A program made the position numbers and the translations under genes. DNA of 64,000 nucleotides, taken from the NCBI RefSeq assembly GCF_009911695.1, contig NZ_QWKK01000001.1:36672-100671 (forward strand). The letters are read 5' to 3'. This document shows, in pieces, positions 1 through 8,312 of the stretch (its first letter is position 1; each line of letters opens with the position of its first letter). The DNA is from Enterorhabdus sp. P55 (GTDB taxonomy: Bacteria; Actinomycetota; Coriobacteriia; Coriobacteriales; Eggerthellaceae). Below the pieces are notes generated by a model. That model saw only the letters and a list, made by a program, of their open reading frames with translations. It searched no databases and was not told the DNA's origin.

Positions 1-707
1 CCGGTGACGGCGGTGCTGCCTTCGTCGAGCACCGCCGAGGAGCCGAAGTCGATGAGACGCAGCTCGAAGACGCCCTCTTCCACTTGGTCGCATAGCGAGA
101 GGCGCGCGGTCTCCACCATCACGTTGGCGGGCGAGATGTCCCGGTGAGCCAGGCCGCACTTCAGCAGGTCCATGCGGGCGAGCAGGTCGAACAGATCGCG
201 CCCGATGCGGGCGGCGGTGAGGGGGCTCAGGCGCCCGGCATCGTCCACGGCCAGCTGGCGGGCCGCGCGCTCGAGCGTGAGCCCCTCGATCCACTCCATG
301 ACCACCACGGGCACGCCATCCGCCAGGCCGCGGCCGTAGAGCCGAGGGAACCCGCGCAGGCCACTCAGCCGCTGGTGCGCGCGGAACTCCTCCTCGAACG
401 TCGCGCGGAGCGCTGCCTCGGCAGCCTCGTCGGCGCCCTCGGGGAGCACCAGGAACTTGAGCGCCAGGCGCTCTCCCCGCGGGTTGGCGGCCCGCAGGAC
501 CCGTCCGACGCCGCCGCGGCGCTCGGAGGCCTCGTCGACGAACACGGTGGTGAACCGGCGCAGGTAGCCCTCCCGCGCGCCGTCAGCCAGGTACTCGACC
601 GGCTCGAAGCCCTCGATGCGCACGAGCGACATCGCGGACGCGGGCTCGGCGGGATGGGACACGCCGACGTTGGCCGGCTGCGCCATGAGCAGGGTCGCGT
701 CGCTCAC
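1..707 (-). CDS. Serine/threonine protein kinase, C-terminus cut by window edge
   Basis: Eukaryotic-type (Hanks) protein kinase, cytoplasmic in the part seen. Translating the minus strand from a GTG at 707 gives 235 residues before the window ends. Kinase landmarks are in order: the ATP lysine in ALKF (residue 84), acidic residues near 105 that could be the helix C glutamate, the catalytic loop HRDISPANV (HRD 188-190, Asn195) and the metal-binding DFG (220-222). The glycine-rich loop is weak (around 64-70). The start overlaps the stop of the upstream gene (GTGA at 704-707), so the two are probably translationally coupled and act together. The activation segment and any sensor domain lie beyond the left edge. 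Kinase identity is well supported; substrate unknown. Confidence 0.85.
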   Translation of the reverse strand, partial: MSDATLLMAQPANVGVSHPAEPASAMSLVRIEGFEPVEYLADGAREGYLRRFTTVFVDEASERRGGVGRVLRAANPRGERLALKFLVLPEGADEAAEAALRATFEEEFRAHQRLSGLRGFPRLYGRGLADGVPVVVMEWIEGLTLERAARQLAVDDAGRLSPLTAARIGRDLFDLLARMDLLKCGLAHRDISPANVMVETARLSLCDQVEEGVFELRLIDFGSSAVLDEGSTAVT

Positions 708-1858
708 AGGCGTATCTCCGCGGCCGTCTTGCGGTACTGGTCCCAGCTGACGGGATTGCCCGTGCTGGAGCTGTAGGGCAGGTGCGCGCTCCACGCCTGC
801 ACGTCGTTGTTGGGATCCTCGTTGCGGACGTTGGCCTCCCACGCCTGGGACAGCTGGGACATCAGGGTCTCGAGCCGGCTGTAGGCCTCGGTCATCTTCA
901 CGTAGGCGCCGTACCAGCGGGACTGCGACCAGACCTGCATGCCGTCGCTGCTGTTGCAGACCGCGCGCATGCGGTCCGACACCCGGACGAGCCGCTCGTG
1001 GATGGGGTAGATCTCCTCCGCGCAGCCCTGGGCGGCGGCCTTGCGGGCGCCGTAGTCCGTCGACCGGCTGAGGCTCTCGTACTGCTTGATACGCGACCAG
1101 GCCTTGTCGGAGCAGGCCTGCAGGCCCGCCAGCTCCTCGACGAGCACCTGGTGGATCTGGGCCTCCATGGCCTCGGGGACCGGGCCGCCCTGCTCGGGGG
1201 AGAGCGCGGGCTCTGGCTCAGGTTTCGGCGCCGGCGCAGGCGCGGGATCGGGAGTCGACCCAGCGGAGCCTTCGGGCGGGGTCGTGGTCGTCGGCATGTC
1301 GGCGGAGGCGCCGCCCGAGCCGCTACCGCTCGAGGACGCACCGCCTGAGGAGGGCGTTCCGGACGAGGAACCCCCGCCGGCAGAGGCGCCCCCGGAGGCC
1401 GCATTCGCGGCCGAGCCGAGCCCGCCGAGGCTGGCGAGCGGTCCTCCCGATCCGCCGGTGGGAAGGGAAAGCCCCAGGGTACCGCCTGCAGCCAAGGCGC
1501 TCGTGCCGGGAAGGGCGGTCCCTGCGTCTGAGCCGCCTGCGGCTGCGGGGGCCATGCCGCCCTCCGTCTGGGCCAGGCTCCCGTCGGCCGATGCCGTGGC
1601 CGGCTCGCCGTCGACTGTCCGCTCCGTTCTCCCGAGCGGCCCCCAGGGGACATAGCCGCCTGACGAGCGTCCCTGGCCGGCCATCATCTGCAGAAGCGGG
1701 CTCTGCGCTGCAAGGCCGGGAAGCGCCTGGGCGTAGGTCAGCACGCCGGCGCCGGCAACGACGAAGGAGAAGGCAAGCACCGCCAGCAGCTTGGGGGTCA
1801 GGGAGGCGCGTGCGAAGGCGCGGCCCGCAATCGGCCACGACCGAGAAAGCCTGCTCAC
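704..1858 (-). CDS. Membrane-anchored protein with Gly/Ser/Pro-rich stalk, unknown function
   Basis: 384 residues from a GTG at 1858 preceded by GGGGTGA. Longer in-frame extensions upstream are Arg-rich and lack a site. A basic N-terminus is followed by one hydrophobic segment (about 23-42). Next comes a roughly 160-residue low-complexity stalk of Gly, Ser, Ala and Thr, then Pro-Glu-Pro-Lys repeats. The C-terminal domain of about 150 residues has predicted helical character and three Cys. The layout suggests a single-pass protein with the C-terminal domain outside the cell. No family recognised. Its stop overlaps the start of the Ser/Thr kinase, so it may be a sensor, a substrate or a partner of the kinase; this is inference from position only. 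Confidence 0.7.
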   Translation of the reverse strand: MSRLSRSWPIAGRAFARASLTPKLLAVLAFSFVVAGAGVLTYAQALPGLAAQSPLLQMMAGQGRSSGGYVPWGPLGRTERTVDGEPATASADGSLAQTEGGMAPAAAGGSDAGTALPGTSALAAGGTLGLSLPTGGSGGPLASLGGLGSAANAASGGASAGGGSSSGTPSSGGASSSGSGSGGASADMPTTTTPPEGSAGSTPDPAPAPAPKPEPEPALSPEQGGPVPEAMEAQIHQVLVEELAGLQACSDKAWSRIKQYESLSRSTDYGARKAAAQGCAEEIYPIHERLVRVSDRMRAVCNSSDGMQVWSQSRWYGAYVKMTEAYSRLETLMSQLSQAWEANVRNEDPNNDVQAWSAHLPYSSSTGNPVSWDQYRKTAAEIRL

Positions 1859-2199
1859 GAAATCACCCCATCTTCCCCTGATCGTCGCGGAAGCGCCGCG
1901 GTTTCCCTTCTCCTCCGCGCACCCGACGCGCTCGATGGGGAGAGTGTAGCACGAAGCCGCGCCGCCGCGGGGGGCGCGGAGCCGTTCGCCAGCATCGCGG
2001 CGTTGGCGGGTCGGCGAGGTCGCGAAGTCTGCGGGTCGTCGCCCCCGACTCCGTGCCCGGCGTACCCGGGGCCCACGGCTTCGCCGGCTAGGGGCTTCGC
2101 CGTCGGATGCGCTCCCCCTTCGTCCGGCGGATGCCGTAAGAAGAAAGTTTGACAGCAAATTCCGACGGTTTGTTGCGCAACAAGTCAGGGCGGCGTGCA

Positions 2200-2369
2200 A
2201 AACTGGCCAAAAAAGACGACCTGACGACGAATTCAGGGCGAAGGCGGGCGCGTGGCGCGGAAAGAGCCCGCGGCTGCTGAGCGTGACCTGGGGTTTTGCG
2301 TAAGGCACCGCGGGCAGGCGCTCACAGAGGGCCGACCTTCGTCGTCAAGTCGTCTTTTTTGGCCAGTTT
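2200..2369. repeat. Long intergenic dyad, copy A of the CTGACCTGG-core family
   Basis: Arms at 2200-2231 and 2338-2369 are complementary at 31 of 32 positions and begin with AAACTGGCCAAAAAAGACGA. Between them, at 2284-2297, is a core TGACCTGGGGTTTT. The element lies in the 1859-2517 spacer between the importer ATPase gene and the stalk protein. Nothing else is recognisable in that spacer except a GC hairpin beside the ATPase stop. The core and the CTGGCCA start of the arms recur in other spacers of this window. Confidence 0.85.
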
Positions 2370-2489
2370 GGGCCGACGGTCTGCGCAAGGCGACGAACAG
2401 CCGGCGAAGAAGTCGCCTCCGGCGGCGCCGGGCAAGCGTCCCGCCCGCGGCCTCAGAGCCGCGTCCAGGCGGCCCGCACGCAGGTGGAC

Positions 2490-2518
2490 GGGCGGGGGGA
2501 GGCTCCCCCCCCCCGCCC
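2490..2518 (-). terminator. GC-rich hairpin at the end of the importer operon
   Basis: A 10-bp G/C stem (GGGCGGGGGG with CCCCCCGCCC, 2490-2499 and 2509-2518) overlaps the ATPase stop codon. It lacks a T-tract, so it is a weak terminator candidate or an RNA 3'-end stabiliser. Confidence 0.4.
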
Positions 2519-3483
2519 TACTCCCCGGCCAGGCGGTAGCTCACGAGGGAGGGGCGGCCCGTCCAGGGGTCGGGCTCGATGAGCGCGTCGAGACCGAACA
2601 CGTCGCGCAGCAAGGGGGCGGTCATCACCTCGGCGGGGGTGCCGGCGGCACGCACGGTCCCGTCGCGCAGCGCGATCATCCAGTCGGCGAAGCGCGCGGC
2701 CAGGTTGAGCTCGTGGATGACGAGCGCGATGGTCTTGCCCTGCTCGCGGTTGAGGGCGCGCAAGAGCTCGAGCACCTCCAGCTGGTGGGCCATGTCCAGG
2801 TAGGTGGTGGGCTCGTCGAGCAGGATGAGCCCGGTGTCCTGGGCCAGCGCCATGGCGATCCAGGCGCGCTGGCGCTGGCCGCCGGAGAGCGCGTCGAGGG
2901 AGCGGTCGGCGAACGCGTCCAGGTGCGTGAGGTCGAGGGCCCAGTCGATGATGGCGCGGTCGTCGCGGGTGAGCCGCCCGAGCCCGCGCTGGTGCGGATA
3001 GCGCCCGTAGGCCACCAGCTCGCCCACGGTGAGGCCGCCGGGGGCCTGGGGCGACTGGGGCAGGAGCGCCATCTGGCGCGCCACCTCGACGGTGGGCAGC
3101 TCGGCGATGGCCTGCCCGTTGAGGTAGACCGCCCCGCCGCGCAGGGGGATGGTGCGCGCGAGCGCCTTGAGCAGCGTGGACTTGCCGCAGCCGTTGGGGC
3201 CGATGACGGCGGTCACGCGCCCAGCGGGCACGGCCACGTCCATCGGCTCGATGATGACGCGCTCGCCGTAGCCCACCGAGATGCCCTCGCCGCGCAGGGC
3301 CGCCTCGGCGAAGCGCTCGCAGGAGCTGTCGCAGCCCTCGCAGAGGGCGGGCTTTGCCTCGGCGCTCGCGGCCGGGGCGGGGCCCGTCGCGCGCTCAGGG
3401 GCGTTCGCCTCCGAGAGGCCGCGTCGCCCGGCCGCCCCCTCGCGCTCTGGGGACGCGCCAGACCGCGCGATGCGCTTGTCCAT
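2518..3483 (-). CDS. Iron/siderophore-type ABC importer, ATP-binding subunit
   Basis: 321 residues; FecE/FhuC/BtuD-like ATPase that powers uptake through the two FecCD-type permeases encoded directly upstream. Walker A GPNGCGKS is at 95-102, followed by the signature LSGGQRQR, Walker B LILLDEPTT and the switch His in VIHELN. The ATG at 3483 follows GGAAGGAG. The protein carries about 65 extra N-terminal residues, rich in Ala/Glu/Arg, with a Cys cluster LCEGCDSSCERF (Cys48, 51, 55) that the family normally lacks. It is the last gene of the operon binding protein, permease, permease, ATPase. The substrate is inferred to be ferric siderophore or a related chelate; haem or cobalamin cannot be excluded. 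Confidence 0.9.
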   Translation of the reverse strand: MDKRIARSGASPEREGAAGRRGLSEANAPERATGPAPAASAEAKPALCEGCDSSCERFAEAALRGEGISVGYGERVIIEPMDVAVPAGRVTAVIGPNGCGKSTLLKALARTIPLRGGAVYLNGQAIAELPTVEVARQMALLPQSPQAPGGLTVGELVAYGRYPHQRGLGRLTRDDRAIIDWALDLTHLDAFADRSLDALSGGQRQRAWIAMALAQDTGLILLDEPTTYLDMAHQLEVLELLRALNREQGKTIALVIHELNLAARFADWMIALRDGTVRAAGTPAEVMTAPLLRDVFGLDALIEPDPWTGRPSLVSYRLAGE

Positions 3484-3497
3484 GGCCTTCTCCTTCC

Positions 3498-4502
3498 TCA
3501 CGACTTCGCCAGCAGGTACAAGAAGTAGGGCGCGCCGATGACGGCGGCCACGATGCCCACCGGTATCTCGTTGGGCATGAGCAGCGTGCGCGACACGATG
3601 TCGGCGGCCAGCATGAGCACGGCCCCCACGAGCACGGTGGCGGGGATGAGCACGCGGAAGTTGGGGCCCACCAGGCGGCGGGCCAGGTGCGGGCAGACGA
3701 GCCCCACGAAGGTGAGGCCGCCGCCCACCGCGCAGCACAGCCCCGAGCAGCCCACGGCCACGGCGAGCAGGCCGGCGCTTGCGCGGCGCACGTTGACGCC
3801 GAGGCCCGTGGCCGCCGCCTCGCCGAGGGCCAGCACGTTCAGGGTGCGCGCCGCGAAGAGCGCGATGGCGACGAGCGCCCCCAGGCCCACGGCCAGCATG
3901 GCCACGTTGGGCCAGGTGGCGCCCCAGATGCTGCCGGCCAGCCAGTTCTGGACGAAGGCGTAGTCGCCGTCGCCCATGCGCAGCATGAGCAAAGACGTGA
4001 CGCTCGAGAGCCCCGTGGCGAGCGCCACGCCGATGAGCAGCAGCCGCTTGGGCGAGGACGCCCCGCGCACCACCGACAGCCGCCAGCCGAGGAGCGCGGT
4101 GATGAGCGACCCGGCGAAGGCGAGGGCCGGCAGCGCCACCCCCGCAGGCAGGATCCCGGCGGGCGCGAACACGATGAAGGCGGCCACGAGCAGCCCGGCG
4201 CCGGCGTTGATGCCGAGCACGCCAGGATCGGCCATGTCGTTGCGCGACACGCCCTGGAGCAGGCAGCCCGCCACGGCCAGGCCGATGCCCACGAGCATCG
4301 AGGTGAGCACCCGCGGCAGCCGCAGCTCCACGAGGGTGTAGGCGAGCGACTGCGGGGCAGTCCCCGTTATGACCTGGCCCAGCTCCTCAAGCGAGATGCT
4401 GCGGTAGCCGGCGTTCACGTCAGCCCAGAGCGCCAGGGCCGCCAAGACGGCGAGCACCGCGAGGACGAGGGCCGTGCGGACCCTTCTGCGCGCATCAGCC
4501 AA
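3498..4502 (-). CDS. FecCD-family ABC importer permease, second subunit
   Basis: 334-residue polytopic membrane protein of the FecCD/BtuC family, about ten helices. The family-typical segments LRLPRVLTSMLVGIGLAVAG, GVLGINAGAG and GLVCPHLARRLVG are all present. Sequence upstream of residue 1 is not membrane-like and overlaps the previous gene, so I place the start at a TTG (4502) preceded by GGGAGGAGG. This start lies 8 bases inside the end of the upstream permease gene, giving tight coupling. With that permease it should form the heterodimeric channel. Confidence 0.87.
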   Translation of the reverse strand: MADARRRVRTALVLAVLAVLAALALWADVNAGYRSISLEELGQVITGTAPQSLAYTLVELRLPRVLTSMLVGIGLAVAGCLLQGVSRNDMADPGVLGINAGAGLLVAAFIVFAPAGILPAGVALPALAFAGSLITALLGWRLSVVRGASSPKRLLLIGVALATGLSSVTSLLMLRMGDGDYAFVQNWLAGSIWGATWPNVAMLAVGLGALVAIALFAARTLNVLALGEAAATGLGVNVRRASAGLLAVAVGCSGLCCAVGGGLTFVGLVCPHLARRLVGPNFRVLIPATVLVGAVLMLAADIVSRTLLMPNEIPVGIVAAVIGAPYFLYLLAKS

Positions 4503-5493
4503 GGCCGGCCTCCTCCCTGCGGGCGCACCAGATGAAGAACGGCACGCCGATGGCGGCGAAGATGAGCCCGATGGGCACCTCGCCCGGCGCCGCGAGCGTA
4601 CGGGCGAGCACGTCGGCCACGAGCATGAAGAAGGCCCCGCCCACGATGGAGGCGGGGATGACGGCGCGGTAGTCGGCGCCCACGAAGCGACGCACCACAT
4701 GGGGCACCATGAGGCCCACGAAGGCCACCGGCCCGGCGAGCGCCACGGCCGCGCCGGCCAGCACCAGCACCGCTGCCAGGCACAGCGTCCGCGAGCGAGC
4801 CACCGGCACGCCGAGCCCGAGAGCCGCCTCCTCGCCGAGTGAGAGCACCGCCACGCGCCGCGAGAGCGCGCAGGCGGCGGCGAGGGCTGCCAGGATGAAG
4901 GGGGCGGTGAGCGCGAGCGACTCGGCGCGAATGCCGGCCACGCCGCCTGCCGTCCAGAACGTGAGGCTGTAGCCGATGTTGAAGAAGATGGCCACGCCCT
5001 GGGCGAGCGCCGTGAGGAACAGGCCCACGGCGCAGCCCGCCAGCACCAGGCGAACCGGATCCACGTCGCGGCGCCGGAAGCTCACGGCTCCGTAGACCAC
5101 GGCCAGGGCCAGGGCAGCGCCGACGAAGGAGCAGAGCACCACGCCCGAGAAGCTCATCCCCGGCAGGAGCGCCAGACAGAGCGCGAGCGCGAAGGCCGCG
5201 CCGGCGTTGATGCCAAGGAGCCCCGAGTCGGCCAGGGGGTTGCGGGTGACCCCCTGCATGACGGCGCCGGCCACCGCGAAGGCGGCCCCCACCAGCACGC
5301 ATCCTAGGGTGCGCGGGCCGCGCAGCTCCAGCACGGCCACGTGCTGCTGATCAGCCATGTCGGGATTCACGAGCGCGCTGATCACCTGGTCGGGCGGGAT
5401 GGGGGTGCTTCCCAGGAACAGGGAGAGCCCGGCGGCGAGGGCCACCGCCACGGCTCCCCCTACGAGGAACAGCGATGTGCGCAGGCGCGGCAC
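4495..5493 (-). CDS. FecCD-family ABC importer permease, first subunit
   Basis: 332 residues. After a hydrophobic first helix come the FecCD landmarks LRGPRTLGCVLVGAAFAVAG, MQGVTRNPLADSGLLGINAG and VGLMVPHVVRRFVG. About ten transmembrane segments, usual family length. The start (ATG 5493) lies 20 bases after the binding-protein gene; the 3' end overlaps the second permease gene. It is presumed to pair with that permease to move a metal chelate delivered by the lipoprotein. Confidence 0.9.
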   Translation of the reverse strand: MPRLRTSLFLVGGAVAVALAAGLSLFLGSTPIPPDQVISALVNPDMADQQHVAVLELRGPRTLGCVLVGAAFAVAGAVMQGVTRNPLADSGLLGINAGAAFALALCLALLPGMSFSGVVLCSFVGAALALAVVYGAVSFRRRDVDPVRLVLAGCAVGLFLTALAQGVAIFFNIGYSLTFWTAGGVAGIRAESLALTAPFILAALAAACALSRRVAVLSLGEEAALGLGVPVARSRTLCLAAVLVLAGAAVALAGPVAFVGLMVPHVVRRFVGADYRAVIPASIVGGAFFMLVADVLARTLAAPGEVPIGLIFAAIGVPFFIWCARREEAGLG

Positions 5494-5512
5494 GGACGAG
5501 CGCTCCGGGTGC

Positions 5513-6496
5513 CTAGGCCGCGCTGCCGCCGTGGGCGCGGAAGAAGTCGGTGAAGGTCTCCAGCTGGTTGGTCAGCGTGATGGGGTCGCGATGCATGAAG
5601 GCCACCTGCTCATAGGGCATCACGCGGCCGGCCTGCACGGCGGGCAGGTTCTGCCACAGCTGCGAGTCGTCCACATAGGCGCTGTCGGCGCCGTCGAGCA
5701 CGCCGTAGCAGATGAAGTCGCCGGCGTACTGCGGCAGGGCTTCCACCGAGATGACCTCGTAGGCCTCATCGCCCTCCACCATCGGGCCCTGGATGGCCGC
5801 GGGCGCCTTGAGCCCCCACTTGTCGTAGAGGATCGAGCCGCCGCGCGCGAAGTGGCTGCCCATGACGTAGATCTCCTGGGGCCACACCTCCAGGATGGAC
5901 ACGGTGCGGTCGCCCACGATGCTGACCATCTCGTCCTTGACCGCGTCCACCTTGTCGTTGAACTCGGCGATGTAGGCATCCGCAGCCTCCTCGCGGTTCA
6001 CGAGCGAGGCGAGGTAGCGGAAGAGGTCCTCGTCGGAGCGCGTGCCGTCGGCGACGTAGACGGTGGGCGCGATCTTGGCGTACTTGTCGTAGTCAGCCTC
6101 GGTGATGGTGATGATGAGGTCGGGCTGCTTCTCGGCAATCATCTCGAGGGAGGTCTCGGCTGACACGGTGTTGAGCGGCTCGATGCCGTCGCACAACCCC
6201 GCGAGGAAGGGGTTGTTGAGCGCATAGGGCGAGGCGATGACCGGCTTCACGTCCACGGCCAGAAGCTCGCCGAGGTAGTAGTCGGAGACGATGACCTGGG
6301 GATCGGCGGGAATCTCCACCGGGCCCTTGTCGGTGTCGACGGTGCGGGTGGCCGACGCTTGCTTGCCGGATTCCCCGGCGTTGGAGCCAGCCGACGAGGC
6401 GGCCCCTCCCCCGCCCGAGGAACAGCCGGCCAGGGGGACGGTGAGGGCCGCGGTCGCCATCAGCGCCGCGAAAGATCGACGGGTCATCGACTTCAT
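5513..6496 (-). CDS. Iron/siderophore-type ABC importer, substrate-binding lipoprotein
   Basis: 327 residues; cluster A-type (FhuD/FecB-like) binding protein. The signal peptide starts MKSMTRRSF and ends in the lipobox LAGC with the acylated Cys at 25, so it is tethered outside the membrane. A Gly/Ser linker is followed by two alpha/beta lobes. The N-lobe shows VIVSDYYLGELLAVDVKP and QPDLIITI, as in periplasmic-binding (TroA-like) folds with a rigid helix backbone. First gene of the operon, with an AT-rich promoter region about 80-100 bases upstream. Substrate inferred from family, not proven. Confidence 0.88.
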   Translation of the reverse strand: MKSMTRRSFAALMATAALTVPLAGCSSGGGGAASSAGSNAGESGKQASATRTVDTDKGPVEIPADPQVIVSDYYLGELLAVDVKPVIASPYALNNPFLAGLCDGIEPLNTVSAETSLEMIAEKQPDLIITITEADYDKYAKIAPTVYVADGTRSDEDLFRYLASLVNREEAADAYIAEFNDKVDAVKDEMVSIVGDRTVSILEVWPQEIYVMGSHFARGGSILYDKWGLKAPAAIQGPMVEGDEAYEVISVEALPQYAGDFICYGVLDGADSAYVDDSQLWQNLPAVQAGRVMPYEQVAFMHRDPITLTNQLETFTDFFRAHGGSAA

Positions 6497-6576
6497 GGTG
6501 TTCCTTTCGCTCGGGGCATCGCGCGCGGCCGGCGGCCAGGTTCTGCGCCTGCCTCGCCCGCCTACGGTGCGCCGTC

Positions 6577-6596
6577 TATATTGTTTACTAAATATA
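6577..6596 (-). promoter_or_regulatory. AT-rich dyad, candidate metal-responsive operator/promoter of the importer operon
   Basis: TATATT (6577-6582) and AATATA (6591-6596) form a perfect dyad, and GTTTACTA between them gives an inner TTTAGTAAA-like symmetry. This is a strong AT island in very GC-rich DNA, 80 bases upstream of the binding-protein ATG. Iron importers are usually controlled by Fur- or DtxR-type repressors; which protein binds here is not shown by the sequence. Confidence 0.4.
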
Positions 6597-6741
6597 ACTT
6601 ATGGTGTCACAAATTATCCGAGGTTTACTTTTCTTCACGAATCAGCCAAAACCATCGGACGAGCGCTATTGTACGGGTGCTTTCCCGGCCGTCGGGAACC
6701 TGTTAATCCCCTGGGGCGGAACCGTAGCGCACTCGGGGGGT

Positions 6742-6904
6742 GTTCTTGGCCATTTTTGCCGTGGCTTACGCTGACTTTGCGAACTCGGTAGCGCAGCAGC
6801 GAACTCGCCACAACGCTGACCTGGAAAAACGTCTGGCCAAACGAAGGCGAATCCAGCTTGAGGGGCTGTTGGCTGCGTAAACCAGGGTGTTTTTGGCCAG
6901 AAAC
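6742..6904. repeat. Long intergenic dyad, copy B of the CTGACCTGG-core family
   Basis: The left arm 6742-6771 (GTTCTTGGCCATTTTTGCCG and on to TTACGC) and right arm 6875-6904 (GCGTAAACC and on to TTGGCCAGAAAC) are imperfect inverted copies. They share TTCTGGCCA at the outer end and TTACGC at the inner end. The core CTGACCTGGAAAAAC lies at 6816-6830. The element sits in the 6497-7019 spacer, between the importer promoter and the pyrC terminator. Confidence 0.8.
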
Positions 6905-6959
6905 TCGAGATCCCCGCGTCGAGCGCAGGCCAAGGACGACGCAAGCCTCCGGTGGGTGC

Positions 6960-6990
6960 AAAAAAAGGCGGCCCTGCAACGGGGGCCGCC
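6960..6990 (-). terminator. Rho-independent terminator of the pyr operon
   Basis: On the minus strand a GGCGGCCC/GGGCCGCC stem (6983-6990 with 6967-6974) is followed by seven T (A-run 6960-6966). It lies about 30 bases past the pyrC stop. Confidence 0.88.
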
Positions 6991-7019
6991 TCCTCAGGCC
7001 AGTGAATGGACGCGAGGCG

Positions 7020-8312
7020 CTACTCGACGATGGCGCCGTCCTCCATGGTGGCGTAGCCGGCCACGTAGGTGTCGGTGGCGCGGCCGGTGAGCTCAGCGCC
7101 GATGAAGCCGGAGTTCACCGCCTTGGAGAGGAAGTCGCCCTCCTCGACGACCCACGTAGCGGCGGGGTCGATGACCGTCAGGTCGGCCACGGAACCGGCC
7201 GCCAGCTTGACGGGCTCCTCGCGCAGGATGGCGCGCGGCGCCACGGCCATGAGCTCCACCAGGCGGTCGTAGCCGATGACGCCGGCGCCCACCAGGTGGG
7301 TGAGCACGAGCGCAAGCGAGGTCTCCAGACCGGTCATGCCGAAGGGCGCCAGCTCGAACTCGCGGTCCTTCTCCCAGGCGGTGTGGGGCGCATGGTCGGT
7401 GACGATGGCGTCCACCGTGCCATCGGCCACGCCGGCCACGAGCGCCGCGGCGTCCTCGGCGGTGCGCAGCGGCGGGTTCACCTTGAGCGCGGTCTGGTAC
7501 TCCGGCCCGATGGCGTCCTCGGTGAGGAACATATGGTGCGGCGTCACCTCGCAGGTGACGGGCAGGCCCTCGGCCTTCGCGGTGCGCACCAGGTCAAGCC
7601 CGCGGGCGGTAGTGACGTGCTGGATGTGCAACGGGCAGCCGGTGAGACGGGCAAGCGCGATATCGCGGGCGATCTCGATCTCCTCGCCCTCGGCCGGCCA
7701 GCCGAGCATGCCCAGGCGGGTGGAGGCCACCCCCTCGTTCACCTGGCCGTCACCCACGAGCGCGTCGTCCTGGCAGTGCACCATAACGGGCACGTCGAAC
7801 TGCTTGGCGTAGTCCATGACGCGGCGCATCATGCCGGCGTCCTGGATGCCGCGGCCATCGTCGGTGAAGGCCTGGGCGCCGTGGGCGCGCATGTCGCCCA
7901 TGTCGGCGAGCGTGTCGCCGTCGAGGCCCTTGGAGCAGGCGCCGGCCACGATGACGCGGCACTTCCCCACCGCCGCCGCGCGGGCCTTCACGTACTCGAC
8001 GCCGAGCGCGTTGTCGATAACGGGCGAGGTGTTGGGCATGGCGCAGACCGCGGTGAAGCCGCCGTGGGCGGCGGCGCGGGTGCCCGACGCGATGTCCTCC
8101 TTCTGCTCGAAGCCCGGCTCGCGCAGGTGCACGTGCATGTCCACCAGGCCCGGGACGATGACCTTGCCGGAGAGGTCGCGCTCGACGCCCTTCTCCATGA
8201 CCAGGTCGTGGCCGATCTCGACGATGCGGCCGTCGCGGATGAGGATGTCGGTCACCTCGTCGAGGCCGACCTGCGGGTCGATGAGGCGGGCGCCTTTAAG
8301 CATCAAAGCCAT
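7020..8312 (-). CDS. pyrC: Dihydroorotase
   Basis: 430 residues; amidohydrolase that cyclises carbamoyl aspartate to dihydroorotate in pyrimidine synthesis. The metal site DMHVHLREPG is followed by the active-site stretches CAMPNTSPVIDN and VTDHAPHT, as in class I dihydroorotases of Gram-positives. The start overlaps the pyrB end by 17 bases. Last gene of pyrR-pyrB-pyrC and followed by a strong terminator. No carbamoyl-phosphate synthetase genes follow here, so the rest of the pathway must lie elsewhere. Confidence 0.95.
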   Translation of the reverse strand: MALMLKGARLIDPQVGLDEVTDILIRDGRIVEIGHDLVMEKGVERDLSGKVIVPGLVDMHVHLREPGFEQKEDIASGTRAAAHGGFTAVCAMPNTSPVIDNALGVEYVKARAAAVGKCRVIVAGACSKGLDGDTLADMGDMRAHGAQAFTDDGRGIQDAGMMRRVMDYAKQFDVPVMVHCQDDALVGDGQVNEGVASTRLGMLGWPAEGEEIEIARDIALARLTGCPLHIQHVTTARGLDLVRTAKAEGLPVTCEVTPHHMFLTEDAIGPEYQTALKVNPPLRTAEDAAALVAGVADGTVDAIVTDHAPHTAWEKDREFELAPFGMTGLETSLALVLTHLVGAGVIGYDRLVELMAVAPRAILREEPVKLAAGSVADLTVIDPAATWVVEEGDFLSKAVNSGFIGAELTGRATDTYVAGYATMEDGAIVE

